From: Paraburkholderia kururiensis
GTDB lineage: Bacteria > Pseudomonadota > Gammaproteobacteria > Burkholderiales > Burkholderiaceae
NCBI RefSeq assembly: GCF_034424375.1
Contig: NZ_CP139965.1
Span: 2,542,001 to 2,606,000 of the forward strand
Length of the DNA: 64,000 nt
Reading direction: 5' to 3'
Part shown: positions 34,842 through 43,626 of the stretch, piece by piece
Position numbering within the stretch: position 1 is the stretch's first letter
Layout: each line of letters starts with the position of its first letter
Position numbers and translations under genes: made by a program
The notes under the pieces: model-generated
Database searches by the model: none
Told to the model about the DNA's origin: nothing
What the model saw: the letters and a program-made list of their open reading frames with translations, nothing else

Positions 34842-35918
34842 TTACTGCGGCTGGTAGATCGAATCGAATACGCCGCCATCGGCGAAGTGCGTCTTCTGTG
34901 CGTTCGTCCAGCCGCCGAAGGTGTCGTCCACGGTATAGAGCTTCAGCTTCGGAAACTTCTGCGTGAGTTCGGCGGGCACCTTCGTCGAACGCGGGCGATA
35001 GAAGTTGCGCGCTGCAATCTCCTGGCCCTCTTCGCTATAGAGGAAGTTCAGGTAGGCCTCCGCGACCTTGCGCGTGCCGTGCCGGTCCACGACCTTGTCC
35101 ACTACCGCCACGGGCGGCTCGGCCAGGATACTCACCGAGGGCACCACGATCTCGAACTTCTCGGGGCCGAACTCCTTGAGCGACAGGAACGCTTCGTTTT
35201 CCCAGGCGATCAGCACGTCCCCGATGCCACGCTGCACGAAGCTCGTCGTCGCGCCGCGGGCGCCGGAATCGAGCACGCCGGCGTTGCGGTAGAGCTTCGC
35301 GATGAAGTCCTTCGCCTTCTGCTCGTTGCCACCCGGCTGGTGCAGCGCGTAGGCCCACGCCGCGAGGTAGTTCCAGCGCGCGCCGCCCGAGGTCTTCGGA
35401 TTCGGCGTGACGATCGACACGCCCGGTTTTACGAGATCGTCCCAATCCTTGATGTGCTTCGGATTGCCCTTGCGCACGAGGAACACGATGGTCGACGTGT
35501 ACGGCGAGGCGTTGTCGGGCAGGCGCTTCTGCCAGCCTTTGTCGATGAGCCCCTTGTTCGCGATGGCGTCGATGTCGTACGCGAGCGCGAGGGTCACCAC
35601 GTCGGCCTGAAGCCCGTCGATCACGGAACGCGCCTGTGCGCCCGACCCGCCGTGCGACTGCTTGAAGGTCACCGTCTCCCCGGTCTTCGCCTTCCACTCC
35701 TTCGCGAACGCCTGGTTGACGTCCTGGTACAGTTCGCGCGTGGGGTCGTAGGAAACGTTGAGGAGCGTGGTGTCGGCGTGCGCCGTCGTGACGCCCCCCG
35801 GCGCGCCCAGCACCGCGGCAAGGCCGAGACCGAATGCGGCGATCCAGTGTTTTGCCTTGCGCGTGGCAGCCGGTGCGGAGGCGCGTGTCCTGCCGAACCC
35901 CGTCGTGTGGTCTTGCAT
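34842..35918 (-). CDS. sbp: Periplasmic sulfate-binding protein
   Basis: 358-residue substrate-binding protein. A long signal region (AFGLGLAAVLGAPGGVTTAHA) ends near residue 49. Mature sequence LLNVSYDPTRELYQDVNQAF and FKQSHGGSGAQARSVIDG carry sulfate-binding residues. The ATG at 35918 follows AAGGAG; the open frame upstream is not used. First gene of the sulfate transport unit. An AT-rich inverted repeat lies about 100 bases upstream. Confidence 0.96.
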   Translation of the reverse strand: MQDHTTGFGRTRASAPAATRKAKHWIAAFGLGLAAVLGAPGGVTTAHADTTLLNVSYDPTRELYQDVNQAFAKEWKAKTGETVTFKQSHGGSGAQARSVIDGLQADVVTLALAYDIDAIANKGLIDKGWQKRLPDNASPYTSTIVFLVRKGNPKHIKDWDDLVKPGVSIVTPNPKTSGGARWNYLAAWAYALHQPGGNEQKAKDFIAKLYRNAGVLDSGARGATTSFVQRGIGDVLIAWENEAFLSLKEFGPEKFEIVVPSVSILAEPPVAVVDKVVDRHGTRKVAEAYLNFLYSEEGQEIAARNFYRPRSTKVPAELTQKFPKLKLYTVDDTFGGWTNAQKTHFADGGVFDSIYQPQ

Positions 35919-36020
35919 CGGTTTTCTCCTTTTGTGTCGCGTAGCGGTGGCGCCGTGCCGCAAAGCGGGTTTGGCGGACGCTCCGGGTAATGCGAGCCAG
36001 TCTAATGAGACCCCTTCATG

Positions 36021-36050
36021 ATTAAAAATAATCCTTCTTCATTTTTTAAT
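36021..36050. promoter_or_regulatory. AT-rich inverted repeat upstream of sbp (candidate CysB site/promoter)
   Basis: Arms ATTAAAAAT (36021-36029) and ATTTTTTAAT (36041-36050) are separated by 11 bases in strongly GC-rich surroundings, about 100 bases before the sbp start. CysB binds AT-rich, loosely defined sites upstream of its targets, so this is a good candidate. Confidence 0.4.
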
Positions 36051-36179
36051 ACGGAAAAGTGGTAACGACGGCGGGATGGGGCGCTGCGGCGTGTTTTCGG
36101 CTGTCATCGCAGCGCAATGCGGCGTTGTGGCACAGGCTCGTGCCGCGAACTTCAAGTAACGCTTGAAAAGTGCCGGACA

Positions 36180-36195
36180 CTGTATAAAAATACAG
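36180..36195. promoter_or_regulatory. SOS (LexA) box 1
   Basis: CTGTATAAAAATACAG fits CTGT-N8-ACAG and lies about 28 bases before the lexA ATG. It resembles the strong enteric consensus with an AT-rich core. Confidence 0.88.
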
Positions 36196-36199
36196 TCAC

Positions 36200-36215
36200 C
36201 TGTCTATCCATACAG
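36200..36215. promoter_or_regulatory. SOS (LexA) box 2
   Basis: CTGTCTATCCATACAG fits CTGT-N8-ACAG, starts 20 bases after box 1 and ends 7 bases before the lexA ATG. Two boxes allow cooperative autorepression. Confidence 0.86.
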
Positions 36216-36222
36216 TGGCGCC

Positions 36223-36873
36223 ATGACCAAACTCACCGCACGACAGCAGCAGGTTTTCGATCTGATTCGCCGGGCCATCGAGCGCACGGGGTTTCCGCCC
36301 ACGCGCGCCGAGATCGCCGCGGAACTGGGGTTCAGTTCGGCCAACTCGGCGGAGGAGCACCTGCGGGCGCTGGCGCGCAAAGGGGTCATCGAACTGGCGG
36401 CGGGCGCATCGCGCGGCATCCGGCTGCTGCCGGGCATCGACGACATGCCGCATCAGTTCACGTTGCCGCACTCCAGCCTCATGCAGCTTTCGTTGCCGCT
36501 CATCGGACGCGTGGCCGCGGGTAGCCCGATCCTCGCGCAGGAACATATTTCGCAGCACTACGCCTGCGACCCCGCGCTCTTTTCGAGCAAGCCGGACTAT
36601 CTGTTGAAAGTGCGCGGTCTTTCCATGCGCGACGCGGGCATCTTCGACGGCGACTTGCTCGCCGTGCAAAAGCGCACCGAGGCGAAAGACGGCCAGATCA
36701 TCGTGGCGCGGCTGGGTGACGACGTCACGGTGAAGCGCCTGAAGCGCCGGCCGAACGGCATCGAGCTGATCGCCGAAAACCCGGACTACGAGAACATCTT
36801 TGTGGAAGCCGGCAGTGCGGATTTCGCACTGGAAGGCATTGCGGTGGGCCTCATCCGCCCGACCGAATTCTGA
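36223..36873 (+). CDS. lexA: LexA repressor
   Basis: 216-residue SOS repressor and self-cleaving serine protease. The winged HTH is at 1-65 (MTKLTARQQQVFDLI). The cleavage site is A99-G100 in GRVAAGSPI. The catalytic dyad is S134 (RGLSMRDAG) and K171 (DVTVKRLKR). The start at 36223 is just after two SOS boxes, showing autoregulation; the open frame from 36163 would include those boxes and is not used. Followed 27 bases later by a small gene. Confidence 0.97.
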   Translation: MTKLTARQQQVFDLIRRAIERTGFPPTRAEIAAELGFSSANSAEEHLRALARKGVIELAAGASRGIRLLPGIDDMPHQFTLPHSSLMQLSLPLIGRVAAGSPILAQEHISQHYACDPALFSSKPDYLLKVRGLSMRDAGIFDGDLLAVQKRTEAKDGQIIVARLGDDVTVKRLKRRPNGIELIAENPDYENIFVEAGSADFALEGIAVGLIRPTEF

Positions 36874-36900
36874 ACGTCTGAACGCCGCCTGGAGAGATTC

Positions 36901-37242
36901 ATGGAACGTCTTGCCCGCCTGCTGCCCTTCCGCCAGTTCGGCCGCCTTCGTCATCTGCGCACGCTGGTGCCCTGCATCCCGGTCGCGTCCGCCGTAGACA
37001 CTGTGTCGGCCCCCCGGACAGCACCGCTCTTCGGCAATGAAACCCAATCGCTGCCCGCCCTGCCGTCGGCACAACCGGCGTTCGCCCGCGTCTCGCTCAA
37101 CGCCGGCGTGCACAGCGAGCCGGCTCGCCGTGCCCCGGTGCGCGTCTATCACGGGCCGTCGCGCCTCATCATGGTGGGCACGTTCGAGGCGGTGTGCCGC
37201 ATGATCGACCATTGCATCGCCGAACAGGGCGCGGGCGCGTGA
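36901..37242 (+). CDS. Hypothetical protein downstream of lexA
   Basis: 113-residue protein that I do not recognise. The first 35 residues are basic and hydrophobic and the middle is Pro/Ser/Ala-rich. The C-terminus is more ordered (VYHGPSRLIMVGTFEAVCRMIDHCIAE). The start follows CTGGAGAG. It begins 27 bases after lexA and overlaps the next gene (GTGA), so it is probably in the lexA transcript and SOS-induced. It is not visibly similar to SulA, the cell division inhibitor often placed after lexA in some gamma-proteobacteria. Confidence 0.7.
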   Translation: MERLARLLPFRQFGRLRHLRTLVPCIPVASAVDTVSAPRTAPLFGNETQSLPALPSAQPAFARVSLNAGVHSEPARRAPVRVYHGPSRLIMVGTFEAVCRMIDHCIAEQGAGA

Positions 37243-37931
37243 ACGGGCCGGGACAGCACGCTACGCGGCGGCTCGCTATCGCGGCCGTCGTGCTGCTTGT
37301 GGTAGCGGTGCTGGGTTACGCCTACGCGTCGCCTTACATCGTGCTCGATCGGCTCAAGCGTGCGGCGGACGCGCGCGACGCCGAAACGGTCAACGCCTAT
37401 GTCGACTATCCGGCCCTGCGCGTGAGCCTCAAACAACAGGTGACCGAGTTGCTGATGCGGCGCATCGACGCGCAAAAGCACGGCAATCCGTTCGCCGTGA
37501 TCGGCGCGATGATCGGTGCCGCGCTGATTGGTCCGCTGGTGGATGCGTACGCGACGCCCGACGGTGTCGCGGCGATTCTCAATGGCATGCCGCCGCGCGG
37601 GCAACCCGGCGAACGGCCTCCCCCTGTGGGCCCGTCCGGAGGAACGACGGGCGGTGAGGCTGAAGGCACCGCATCAACTGCGCCGTCTGCATCCTCCGCC
37701 CCCTCTGGGCCCCCGACCACCCAGACGCCCACCGCGCCCGCCACTCCGCAGACGCCACCCGAGGCGCAGACGGCCCCGCCTCAGCCACCCCAGACCACGG
37801 CTGGATACCGCGGCCTCAACGAGTTCGTCGTGACCTATCAGCATGGCGTTGGCGATACGCGGTATGCCGCCATCCTGCGCCGCGACGGCCTCTTCTCATG
37901 GAAGCTGTCTGCCGTGGACCTCAACGGATAA
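37239..37931 (+). CDS. DUF2939 domain membrane-anchored protein
   Basis: 230-residue protein with one N-terminal membrane helix (RLAIAAVVLLVVAVLGYAYAS, about 10-30) and a DUF2939-type domain (YIVLDRLKRAADARDAETVNAYVDYPALR). A Pro/Thr-rich linker separates it from a C-terminal part (YRGLNEFVVTYQHG). The GTG at 37239 overlaps the preceding stop. Function unknown; probably exposed to the periplasm. Likely co-transcribed with lexA. Confidence 0.8.
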   Translation: MNGPGQHATRRLAIAAVVLLVVAVLGYAYASPYIVLDRLKRAADARDAETVNAYVDYPALRVSLKQQVTELLMRRIDAQKHGNPFAVIGAMIGAALIGPLVDAYATPDGVAAILNGMPPRGQPGERPPPVGPSGGTTGGEAEGTASTAPSASSAPSGPPTTQTPTAPATPQTPPEAQTAPPQPPQTTAGYRGLNEFVVTYQHGVGDTRYAAILRRDGLFSWKLSAVDLNG

Positions 37932-37974
37932 GCCCTCCGGCTCGCGCGGTCGGTCGTCCGCGAACTGCGCGTGA

Positions 37975-38445
37975 CTAGGCCGCTGCGGCCTCCTCCTTCT
38001 GCTCGGCCGAAGACGAACACGCGACCAGGATGCTGCACGACACGCGATCCAGCAGTTGGGTGTTGCCTGCGCCCATCCACCATCGCGAGAGACCCGTGCG
38101 GCACCGGTGCCCCACGACGACGAGGTCGGCTTGCAATTCATTGGCCAGATTCGCGATTTCGTCGATGGGGTGTCCAAACGCGAAATGGCCCTGTGCCTTC
38201 ACACCGTGCTCGGTCAGCCAGTCCACTCCCTCCTGGAGAATCTGCCGCGCGGTCTCTTCGAAGCGACCGCAAGCGACGTCGGTCAACAGGCCCGCGCTCT
38301 GTGCAATGCTGGAACGCATGTCCACCACAGAAAGCAGATGGGTTTCCGCTTTCAGGTCCAGTGCCAGTTCGGCGCCGCAGCGCAGCGCCTTGCGGCCTTC
38401 GCGCGAGCCGTCGTAGCACAGCAGGATTTTCTTGTAGCTCGCCAT
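37975..38445 (-). CDS. Universal stress protein
   Basis: 156-residue UspA-domain protein. KKILLCYDGSREGRKAL at the N-terminus and VVVGHRCRTGLSRWWMGAGNTQLL (a G-2x-G-9x-G type ATP-binding motif with S/N changes) near 110-135 fit the family. The ATG follows GGAG. Convergent with the DUF2939 gene and separated by about 43 bases. Confidence 0.92.
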   Translation of the reverse strand: MASYKKILLCYDGSREGRKALRCGAELALDLKAETHLLSVVDMRSSIAQSAGLLTDVACGRFEETARQILQEGVDWLTEHGVKAQGHFAFGHPIDEIANLANELQADLVVVGHRCRTGLSRWWMGAGNTQLLDRVSCSILVACSSSAEQKEEAAAA

Positions 38446-38685
38446 GAGGTTTCTCCGATCCGCCTTCCCTGCGGTTTGAATGTGCTTTCATCATGGTGCG
38501 CCGCAATTCCGCTTGCAAGGCCTGGAAAACGCCAGGTGTGCGCTGGCCCCCTGTGGCACGCCCGTAACCGTTTTCAGCACCATGCCGCAGCGCGCAAATG
38601 CTTGCCGCGACAGAGATCCCGCGCCCAACGCAAATGCAGCGATGCACTAGAATAGGCCGCCTTGCCTCCCTCCTCTCCGCATTCG

Positions 38686-38709
38686 GGTCACGCCGTGCAT
38701 CGCGTGACC
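38686..38709. repeat. Inverted repeat upstream of nodI-like gene
   Basis: GGTCACGC-CGTGCATC-GCGTGACC, a perfect 8-base dyad, ends 34 bases before the ABC transporter start. A TAGAAT -10-like hexamer lies about 38 bases upstream of it. It could be an operator or an mRNA leader hairpin. Confidence 0.4.
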
Positions 38710-38743
38710 GGTGTGGTTTCCTGGTACACGAACACGAGTTTCC

Positions 38744-39655
38744 ATGTCCGCCGCCATCGAATTCGAACAGGTAGAAAAACGCTACGGCGAGAAGAAGGTA
38801 GTCGACGGCCTGTCGTTCCATGTCCGTCCCGGCGAGTGCTTCGGGCTACTCGGCCCCAATGGCGCAGGCAAGACCACCACGTTGAAGATGCTGCTCGGCA
38901 TCTCCTCGCCCGACGCCGGCACGATCCGCCTGTGCGGAGAACCCGTGCCTTCGCGCGCACGCTTTGCCCGCGCACGGGTGGGCGTCGTACCGCAGTTCGA
39001 CAACCTCGATCCCGATTTCACCGTGCGTGAGAATCTGCTCGTGTTCGGCCGCTATTTCGGTCAGTCGGCGGCGCATACGCGTGCGCTCGTGCCTGCGCTG
39101 CTCGAATTCGCACGACTCGAGAGCAAGGCCGAAGCCCGCGTCAACGAACTCTCGGGCGGCATGCGCCGGCGGCTCACGCTCGCACGGGCGCTCGTCAACG
39201 ACCCCGACGTGCTCATCATGGACGAGCCCACCACGGGCCTCGATCCGCAGGCGCGTCATCTGATCTGGGAGCGGCTACGCTCGTTGCTCGCACGCGGCAA
39301 GACGATTCTGCTCACCACGCACTTCATGGAAGAAGCCGAGCGACTCTGCGACCGGCTGTGTGTGATCGAGGAAGGCCGCAAGATCGCCGAGGGCGCACCC
39401 AACGATCTGATCCAGTCCGAGATCGGCTGCGACGTGATCGAGATTTACGGACCCGACCCAGCGGCCCTGCGCGACGAACTCGCGCCGCTCGCCACGCGCA
39501 CGGAGATCAGCGGCGAGACGCTCTTTTGCTACGTGACCGATCCGCAGGCCACGCTCGATCGGATCAAGCACCGGCCGCAGTTGCGCTATCTGCACCGGCC
39601 GGCCAATCTCGAAGACGTGTTCCTGCGCCTCACGGGGCGCGAGATGCAGGACTGA
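38744..39655 (+). CDS. nodI: ABC exporter ATPase (NodI family)
   Basis: 303-residue ABC ATPase of the NodI/DrrA group. Walker A is GPNGAGKT, the signature is LSGGMRRRLTLARAL, and Walker B is VLIMDEPTTGLD. The C-terminal part includes the roughly 70-residue NodI tail (PDPAALRDEL and following). The ATG at 38744 is chosen over an upstream start because the family begins here. Paired with the NodJ-like permease 27 bases later. In non-nodulating Burkholderiaceae the exported substrate is not known. Confidence 0.88.
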   Translation: MSAAIEFEQVEKRYGEKKVVDGLSFHVRPGECFGLLGPNGAGKTTTLKMLLGISSPDAGTIRLCGEPVPSRARFARARVGVVPQFDNLDPDFTVRENLLVFGRYFGQSAAHTRALVPALLEFARLESKAEARVNELSGGMRRRLTLARALVNDPDVLIMDEPTTGLDPQARHLIWERLRSLLARGKTILLTTHFMEEAERLCDRLCVIEEGRKIAEGAPNDLIQSEIGCDVIEIYGPDPAALRDELAPLATRTEISGETLFCYVTDPQATLDRIKHRPQLRYLHRPANLEDVFLRLTGREMQD

Positions 39656-39682
39656 ACGAACACGAAAAACCGACGGCACGAC

Positions 39683-40510
39683 ATGGACGCACGCACCTAC
39701 GATACCCCCGGCCGGCCCGCTCCCATGCGCGAACGCATTGCGGCGCTGCCCTCCAACGCCACGAACTGGATCGCCGTCTGGCGACGTAACTACCTCGTCT
39801 GGCAGAAGCTCGCGCTGGCCTCGATGTTCGGCAATCTGGCCGATCCGATGATCTATCTGTTCGGGCTAGGGTTCGGGCTCGGGCTGATGGTCGGGCACGT
39901 GGACGGCGTCTCGTACATCGCATTTCTCGCGGCCGGCACGGTGGGGTCGAGCGTGATGATGTCGGCGAGCTTCGAGTCGATGTACTCGAGCTTCTCGCGC
40001 ATGCACGTGCAGCGCACGTGGGAAGCGATCATGCACACGCCGCTCACGCTCGGCGACGTGGTGCTCGGCGAGATCGTGTGGGCGGCAAGCAAGGCCCTGC
40101 TCTCGGGCACGGCCATCATGATCGTGGCCGCGGCGCTCGGCTACGCGAGCTTTCCGTCGATGCTGCTGGCGCTGCCGGTCATTGCCCTCGCGGGCCTCGC
40201 GTTTGCGAGCCTCGCGATGATCGTGACGGCGCTTGCGCCCTCGTACGACTTCTTCATGTTCTATCAGACGCTGGTGCTCACGCCGATGCTGCTGCTCTCC
40301 GGCGTGTTCTTCCCCATCACGCAGTTGCCCGCCGCGGCGCAGCAGGTGACGCTGCTGCTGCCGCTCGCGCATGCGGTCGCGCTGGTACGCCCCGCCATGC
40401 TGGGCCGGCCGATAGAGAATGCAGCGCTGCACGTGGGCGTGCTCGCGGCTTACGTGGTGGTGACGTTCGCGATATCGGCGGTGCTGTTCCGCCGGCGCAT
40501 GATGCGCTAG
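39683..40510 (+). CDS. nodJ: ABC-2 type permease (NodJ family)
   Basis: 275-residue inner membrane permease with about six hydrophobic segments. Typical NodJ/ABC-2 stretches are WIAVWRRNYLVWQKLALASMFGNLADPMIYLFGLG and LVLTPMLLLSGVFFPI. Forms the exporter with the upstream ATPase. A bidirectional terminator follows about 60 bases later. Confidence 0.88.
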   Translation: MDARTYDTPGRPAPMRERIAALPSNATNWIAVWRRNYLVWQKLALASMFGNLADPMIYLFGLGFGLGLMVGHVDGVSYIAFLAAGTVGSSVMMSASFESMYSSFSRMHVQRTWEAIMHTPLTLGDVVLGEIVWAASKALLSGTAIMIVAAALGYASFPSMLLALPVIALAGLAFASLAMIVTALAPSYDFFMFYQTLVLTPMLLLSGVFFPITQLPAAAQQVTLLLPLAHAVALVRPAMLGRPIENAALHVGVLAAYVVVTFAISAVLFRRRMMR

Positions 40511-40572
40511 ACGATGCGATGGGCGTGACCGCGTGCGGATGATGTCATCGGTCAAGAGCCATCGATTAAAGC

Positions 40573-40606
40573 AGAGACGCCGCTACCATAGCGGCGTCTC
40601 TCTTTT
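40573..40606. terminator. Bidirectional terminator between nodJ and the next gene
   Basis: AGAGACGCCGCTA-CCA-TAGCGGCGTCTCT, a perfect 13-base stem with CTTTT on the plus strand and a weak GCTTTAA on the minus strand. Serves the convergent nodJ and 40618-41040 genes. Confidence 0.82.
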
Positions 40607-40617
40607 CAGCAAGACAC

Positions 40618-41040
40618 TCAGTCCTCGTCGTCGCTCCAGGGAATCTCGACGTCGGTAATGAACGCGACCGTCGCGAACGGGCCGCCGTCCTGCCGCCCCA
40701 TCTTCCCATCCGCGCGATGCCATTCCACGCGGAACACGGTGGCCGCCGTATCGGCAAGCAGACGCACCGCGCGCAGTTCCTCAGGATCCGTTTCCTCGAC
40801 GGGACCGTCGAGCGAGACCAGCAGTTGCTGCGGCCACAGGCCGTTCGCGGGATCGTAAATGCGGTCGCCGTCCGGCACCGACGTGTGCGCTTCCACGCCG
40901 ATCGTCGCCGACGCCTCCACGATCATCTTGCCGAGCGCGCGCAGCACCGCCGTCGCGCGTGCGGAATTGGCCTGGCGGATTGCCAGATCGCCGCGCGTGA
41001 GCGCCTGTTCGAGTTTCGGATTCGTTTTCTGTTGCGCCAT
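40618..41040 (-). CDS. Conserved hypothetical protein (acidic C-terminus)
   Basis: 140-residue protein that I do not recognise by function. It begins MAQQKTNPKLEQALTRGDLA, contains DGDRIYDPANGLWPQQLLVSLDGPVEE, and ends with the acidic IPWSDDED. No signal or membrane helix, so it is likely cytoplasmic. It probably has its own promoter, being 150 bases downstream of the permease gene on the same strand. Confidence 0.75.
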   Translation of the reverse strand: MAQQKTNPKLEQALTRGDLAIRQANSARATAVLRALGKMIVEASATIGVEAHTSVPDGDRIYDPANGLWPQQLLVSLDGPVEETDPEELRAVRLLADTAATVFRVEWHRADGKMGRQDGGPFATVAFITDVEIPWSDDED

Positions 41041-41189
41041 TCTGAGCCCCCGGTTCCTTTGCTTCTGCCACGCGCCCTCACGGCGCGCGGCGGGTGGCGC
41101 GCATGCGGTCAGTCATGTGCGCCGCATACCCCACCGTTGTTGCATGCTACACCGCTTCACCGGCCCGGTGGCCGGCACCTCGGCTGCGG

Positions 41190-42248
41190 TTAGAAGCCGA
41201 GTCCCATGGCAATGAGACCGGCCGCGATGCCGAAGAGCACCACCGTCACCGCGACGATCGCCAGCACCCTGGGCCGGAACGAACGCGCCAGCATCGCGAG
41301 CGACGGCACGCTCACGGGCGGCAGCGTCATCAGGAGCGCGCCCGCCGGCCCCACGCCCATGCCGAGCGACAGCATGGCCTGGATGATCGGCACCTCGCCC
41401 GCCGTCGGAATCACGAACAGCATGCCGGCCACGGCGAAGGCGACAATCCAGACCAGCCCGTTGCCGATCTCCGGACCGATGTGCGGAAAGAGCCACGCGC
41501 GTGCGGCGCCGAGCAGCAGCACCAGCACGATGTATTCAGGTATGAGGCGCACGGCCATGCGGCCGAGAATGCGCATCCACCGCGCGAACATGCTGCCTTC
41601 GGCCTGCTGCATCACGACTTGCGCGAGTTGCTCGTCGGCTGCGCGCGATTCCTGGGGCGTCACGAGCCGGTTCAGGAACCAGCCCAGCCCGAATACGAGC
41701 GCCACGCCAAGCACGAGGCGCAGCGCCGTCCAGTGCCAGCCCAGCACGAAGCCCATGAAAACCAGCGTCGCCGGATTGAGCACCGAGTTGCCGAGCCAGA
41801 ACGCGATGGCCCCGCCCGGCGACGCGTGACGCGCGCGCAGGCCCGCCACCACGGGCGCGGCACAGCAGGTGCACATCATGCCGGGGATGGCGAGCAAGCC
41901 GCCCGCCGCCACGCTGCCAAAGCCGTTGCGGCCCAGCACGCGCGCGACCCACTGCGCCGGCACGAGCGCCTGCACCGCGGAGCCGAGGAGCAGACCGAGC
42001 ACCATGGCCTGCCAGATGGCCTTGCCGTAGGCCCAGGCATAGTCGAGCGCGGCCTGAAGCGTCGGCGCGGGCGGGCTCGCTGCCGTACCCATCAGGATCG
42101 ACTTGCCGATGGAATGCGTCTCCGCGGCTGTGAAGGCGCGGTGGTAGTACGGAAACCACTTCACGTAGAAGAGGCCCGCGACGGCAATCAGCAGGAAGAT
42201 CATCCATCCCGCTGCGGGCGGCGCGGACGTGTGGCGTGTGGTGTTCAT
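41190..42248 (-). CDS. UPF0718/DUF318 permease with cysteine motif
   Basis: 352-residue membrane protein with about eight to nine hydrophobic segments, of the permease family PF03773 (DUF318). The cytoplasmic cysteine cluster MMCTCCAAPVVAGL near residue 135 is typical, as is LGNSVLNPATLVF. Relatives are linked to metal or arsenic export, but no metalloregulator gene is adjacent here, so the substrate is open. The ATG start is clear. Confidence 0.85.
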   Translation of the reverse strand: MNTTRHTSAPPAAGWMIFLLIAVAGLFYVKWFPYYHRAFTAAETHSIGKSILMGTAASPPAPTLQAALDYAWAYGKAIWQAMVLGLLLGSAVQALVPAQWVARVLGRNGFGSVAAGGLLAIPGMMCTCCAAPVVAGLRARHASPGGAIAFWLGNSVLNPATLVFMGFVLGWHWTALRLVLGVALVFGLGWFLNRLVTPQESRAADEQLAQVVMQQAEGSMFARWMRILGRMAVRLIPEYIVLVLLLGAARAWLFPHIGPEIGNGLVWIVAFAVAGMLFVIPTAGEVPIIQAMLSLGMGVGPAGALLMTLPPVSVPSLAMLARSFRPRVLAIVAVTVVLFGIAAGLIAMGLGF

Positions 42249-42373
42249 GGGTATCGTCGTTGGATGTGTCAGTTTGAAAACTCGAGGCGCTTGCGCGCTG
42301 GAATGCTTGGGGCCGCTATCGCTTTGGGCCGCTATCGACCCCGCTATGGCGTGCTATGCGGTTTGGCCGCCCT

Positions 42374-43483
42374 TCATGGCTGTGCGGCCGGGTGATGCGC
42401 GGGCTCCTGCAAGGCATCGGGCGCCGCACGTTCGTGCCCGCCCAGCCGCTCGAGCAGCGCCCTCGCCTGCGCGACGCTGTCGGCGGCATTCGGCCGGAAC
42501 TCGAAACACAGCGCGTGCGCGAGGTTGCCGAAATGCTGCTGGCTGCTGCGCCGGTACGCCGGATCGTAATGCCGCTCGATCAATTCGCCGAACAGCTCGG
42601 CGCGCGCGCCGCTGTCGATCAGTTCATGCCAGTGCCGCACCTGCTCGTGGCTATGCAGCCCGACCAGCTTGGCGAGCTGCGTCTTGAACTGCTCCGGCGC
42701 GTCGAACAGATGCGCGTAGTCCTGCAGCAGGAACGCGACGCGGTCCTCGCGCGTCGCCTGCACTTCGATGCAGGTGCCCCCGTGGATGCCGCTCAGCAGG
42801 TTCTCGGGCAGCGAGACGGTGCCGATGCGCCGGCTCTCCGCTTCCACGAACACGGGCTGGCTCGCATCGAAACGCTCGAGCGTACCGGCAAGCGACGTCT
42901 CGAAAGCCTTCTGCGACGGCTGGGGCTGCCCCGGCAGTGCGCCGAGCAAAGACCCCCGGTGACACGCAAGCTGTTCGAGATCCAGCACCTGCGCGCCCGC
43001 GAGCCTCAGCGCCTGCAGCAAACGCGTCTTGCCGCTACCCGTGTGGCCCGTGAGCGCCACATACCGATACCGGCCCGGCAGTGCGTCGAGCCGGTCCAGC
43101 ACGTGGCGTCGCCACGTCTTGTAGCCGCCTTCGAGCTGGCGCGCCTTCCAGCCGATCATGTTGAACCACGTCGTCATGGACCCGGACCGCTTGCCGCCGC
43201 GCCAGCAGTAGATGAGCGGGCGCCAGTTGCGCGGCCGGTCCGCGAAGATCGTGTCCAGGTGCATGGCGATGTTGCGCGCGACCATCGCCGCGCCGACGCG
43301 CGTGGCGTCGAACGGCGAGACCTGCTTGTACATCGTGCCGACGATCACCCGCTCCTCGTTGCTGAGCACGGGCGCGTTCGTGGCGCCGGGGATGTGGTCC
43401 TCGGCGAATTCGAGCGGCGTGCGCACGTCGACGATCTCGTCGAAGTCGCCGAGCTGGTCCAGGGTCGCAAGCAGGTTCTTCAA
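42374..43483 (-). CDS. mnmH: tRNA 2-selenouridine synthase
   Basis: 369-residue MnmH (SelU/YbbB) that replaces sulfur with selenium (or geranylates) in 2-thiouridine at the wobble position of Lys, Glu and Gln tRNAs. The N-terminal rhodanese domain has the active-site C93 in LIYCWRGGKRSGS. The P-loop GHTGSGKT is at 146-153. The start is a TTG at 43483 after AAGG. Needs selenophosphate from SelD, which is not in this window. Confidence 0.92.
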   Translation of the reverse strand: MKNLLATLDQLGDFDEIVDVRTPLEFAEDHIPGATNAPVLSNEERVIVGTMYKQVSPFDATRVGAAMVARNIAMHLDTIFADRPRNWRPLIYCWRGGKRSGSMTTWFNMIGWKARQLEGGYKTWRRHVLDRLDALPGRYRYVALTGHTGSGKTRLLQALRLAGAQVLDLEQLACHRGSLLGALPGQPQPSQKAFETSLAGTLERFDASQPVFVEAESRRIGTVSLPENLLSGIHGGTCIEVQATREDRVAFLLQDYAHLFDAPEQFKTQLAKLVGLHSHEQVRHWHELIDSGARAELFGELIERHYDPAYRRSSQQHFGNLAHALCFEFRPNAADSVAQARALLERLGGHERAAPDALQEPAHHPAAQP

Positions 43484-43626
43484 TTTGGCCTTACCGGAAA
43501 CGGGGTGCCTATCCGCACCGGCAACCGTCAGCGTGCGACGAAGCCCGGCGCAGGAAGCGCAAGCCCGGAATTATCGCACGCGGCCCGGCGGCGGCCGGCG
43601 CCTTGGTCCGGGCCGCCGCCTCCCGC

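Larger units (their letters stand above)
35919..36222. other. Divergent regulatory region between sbp and lexA
   Basis: About 300 bases holding an AT-rich inverted repeat on the sbp side and two SOS boxes next to lexA. No gene is supported. Confidence 0.6.
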
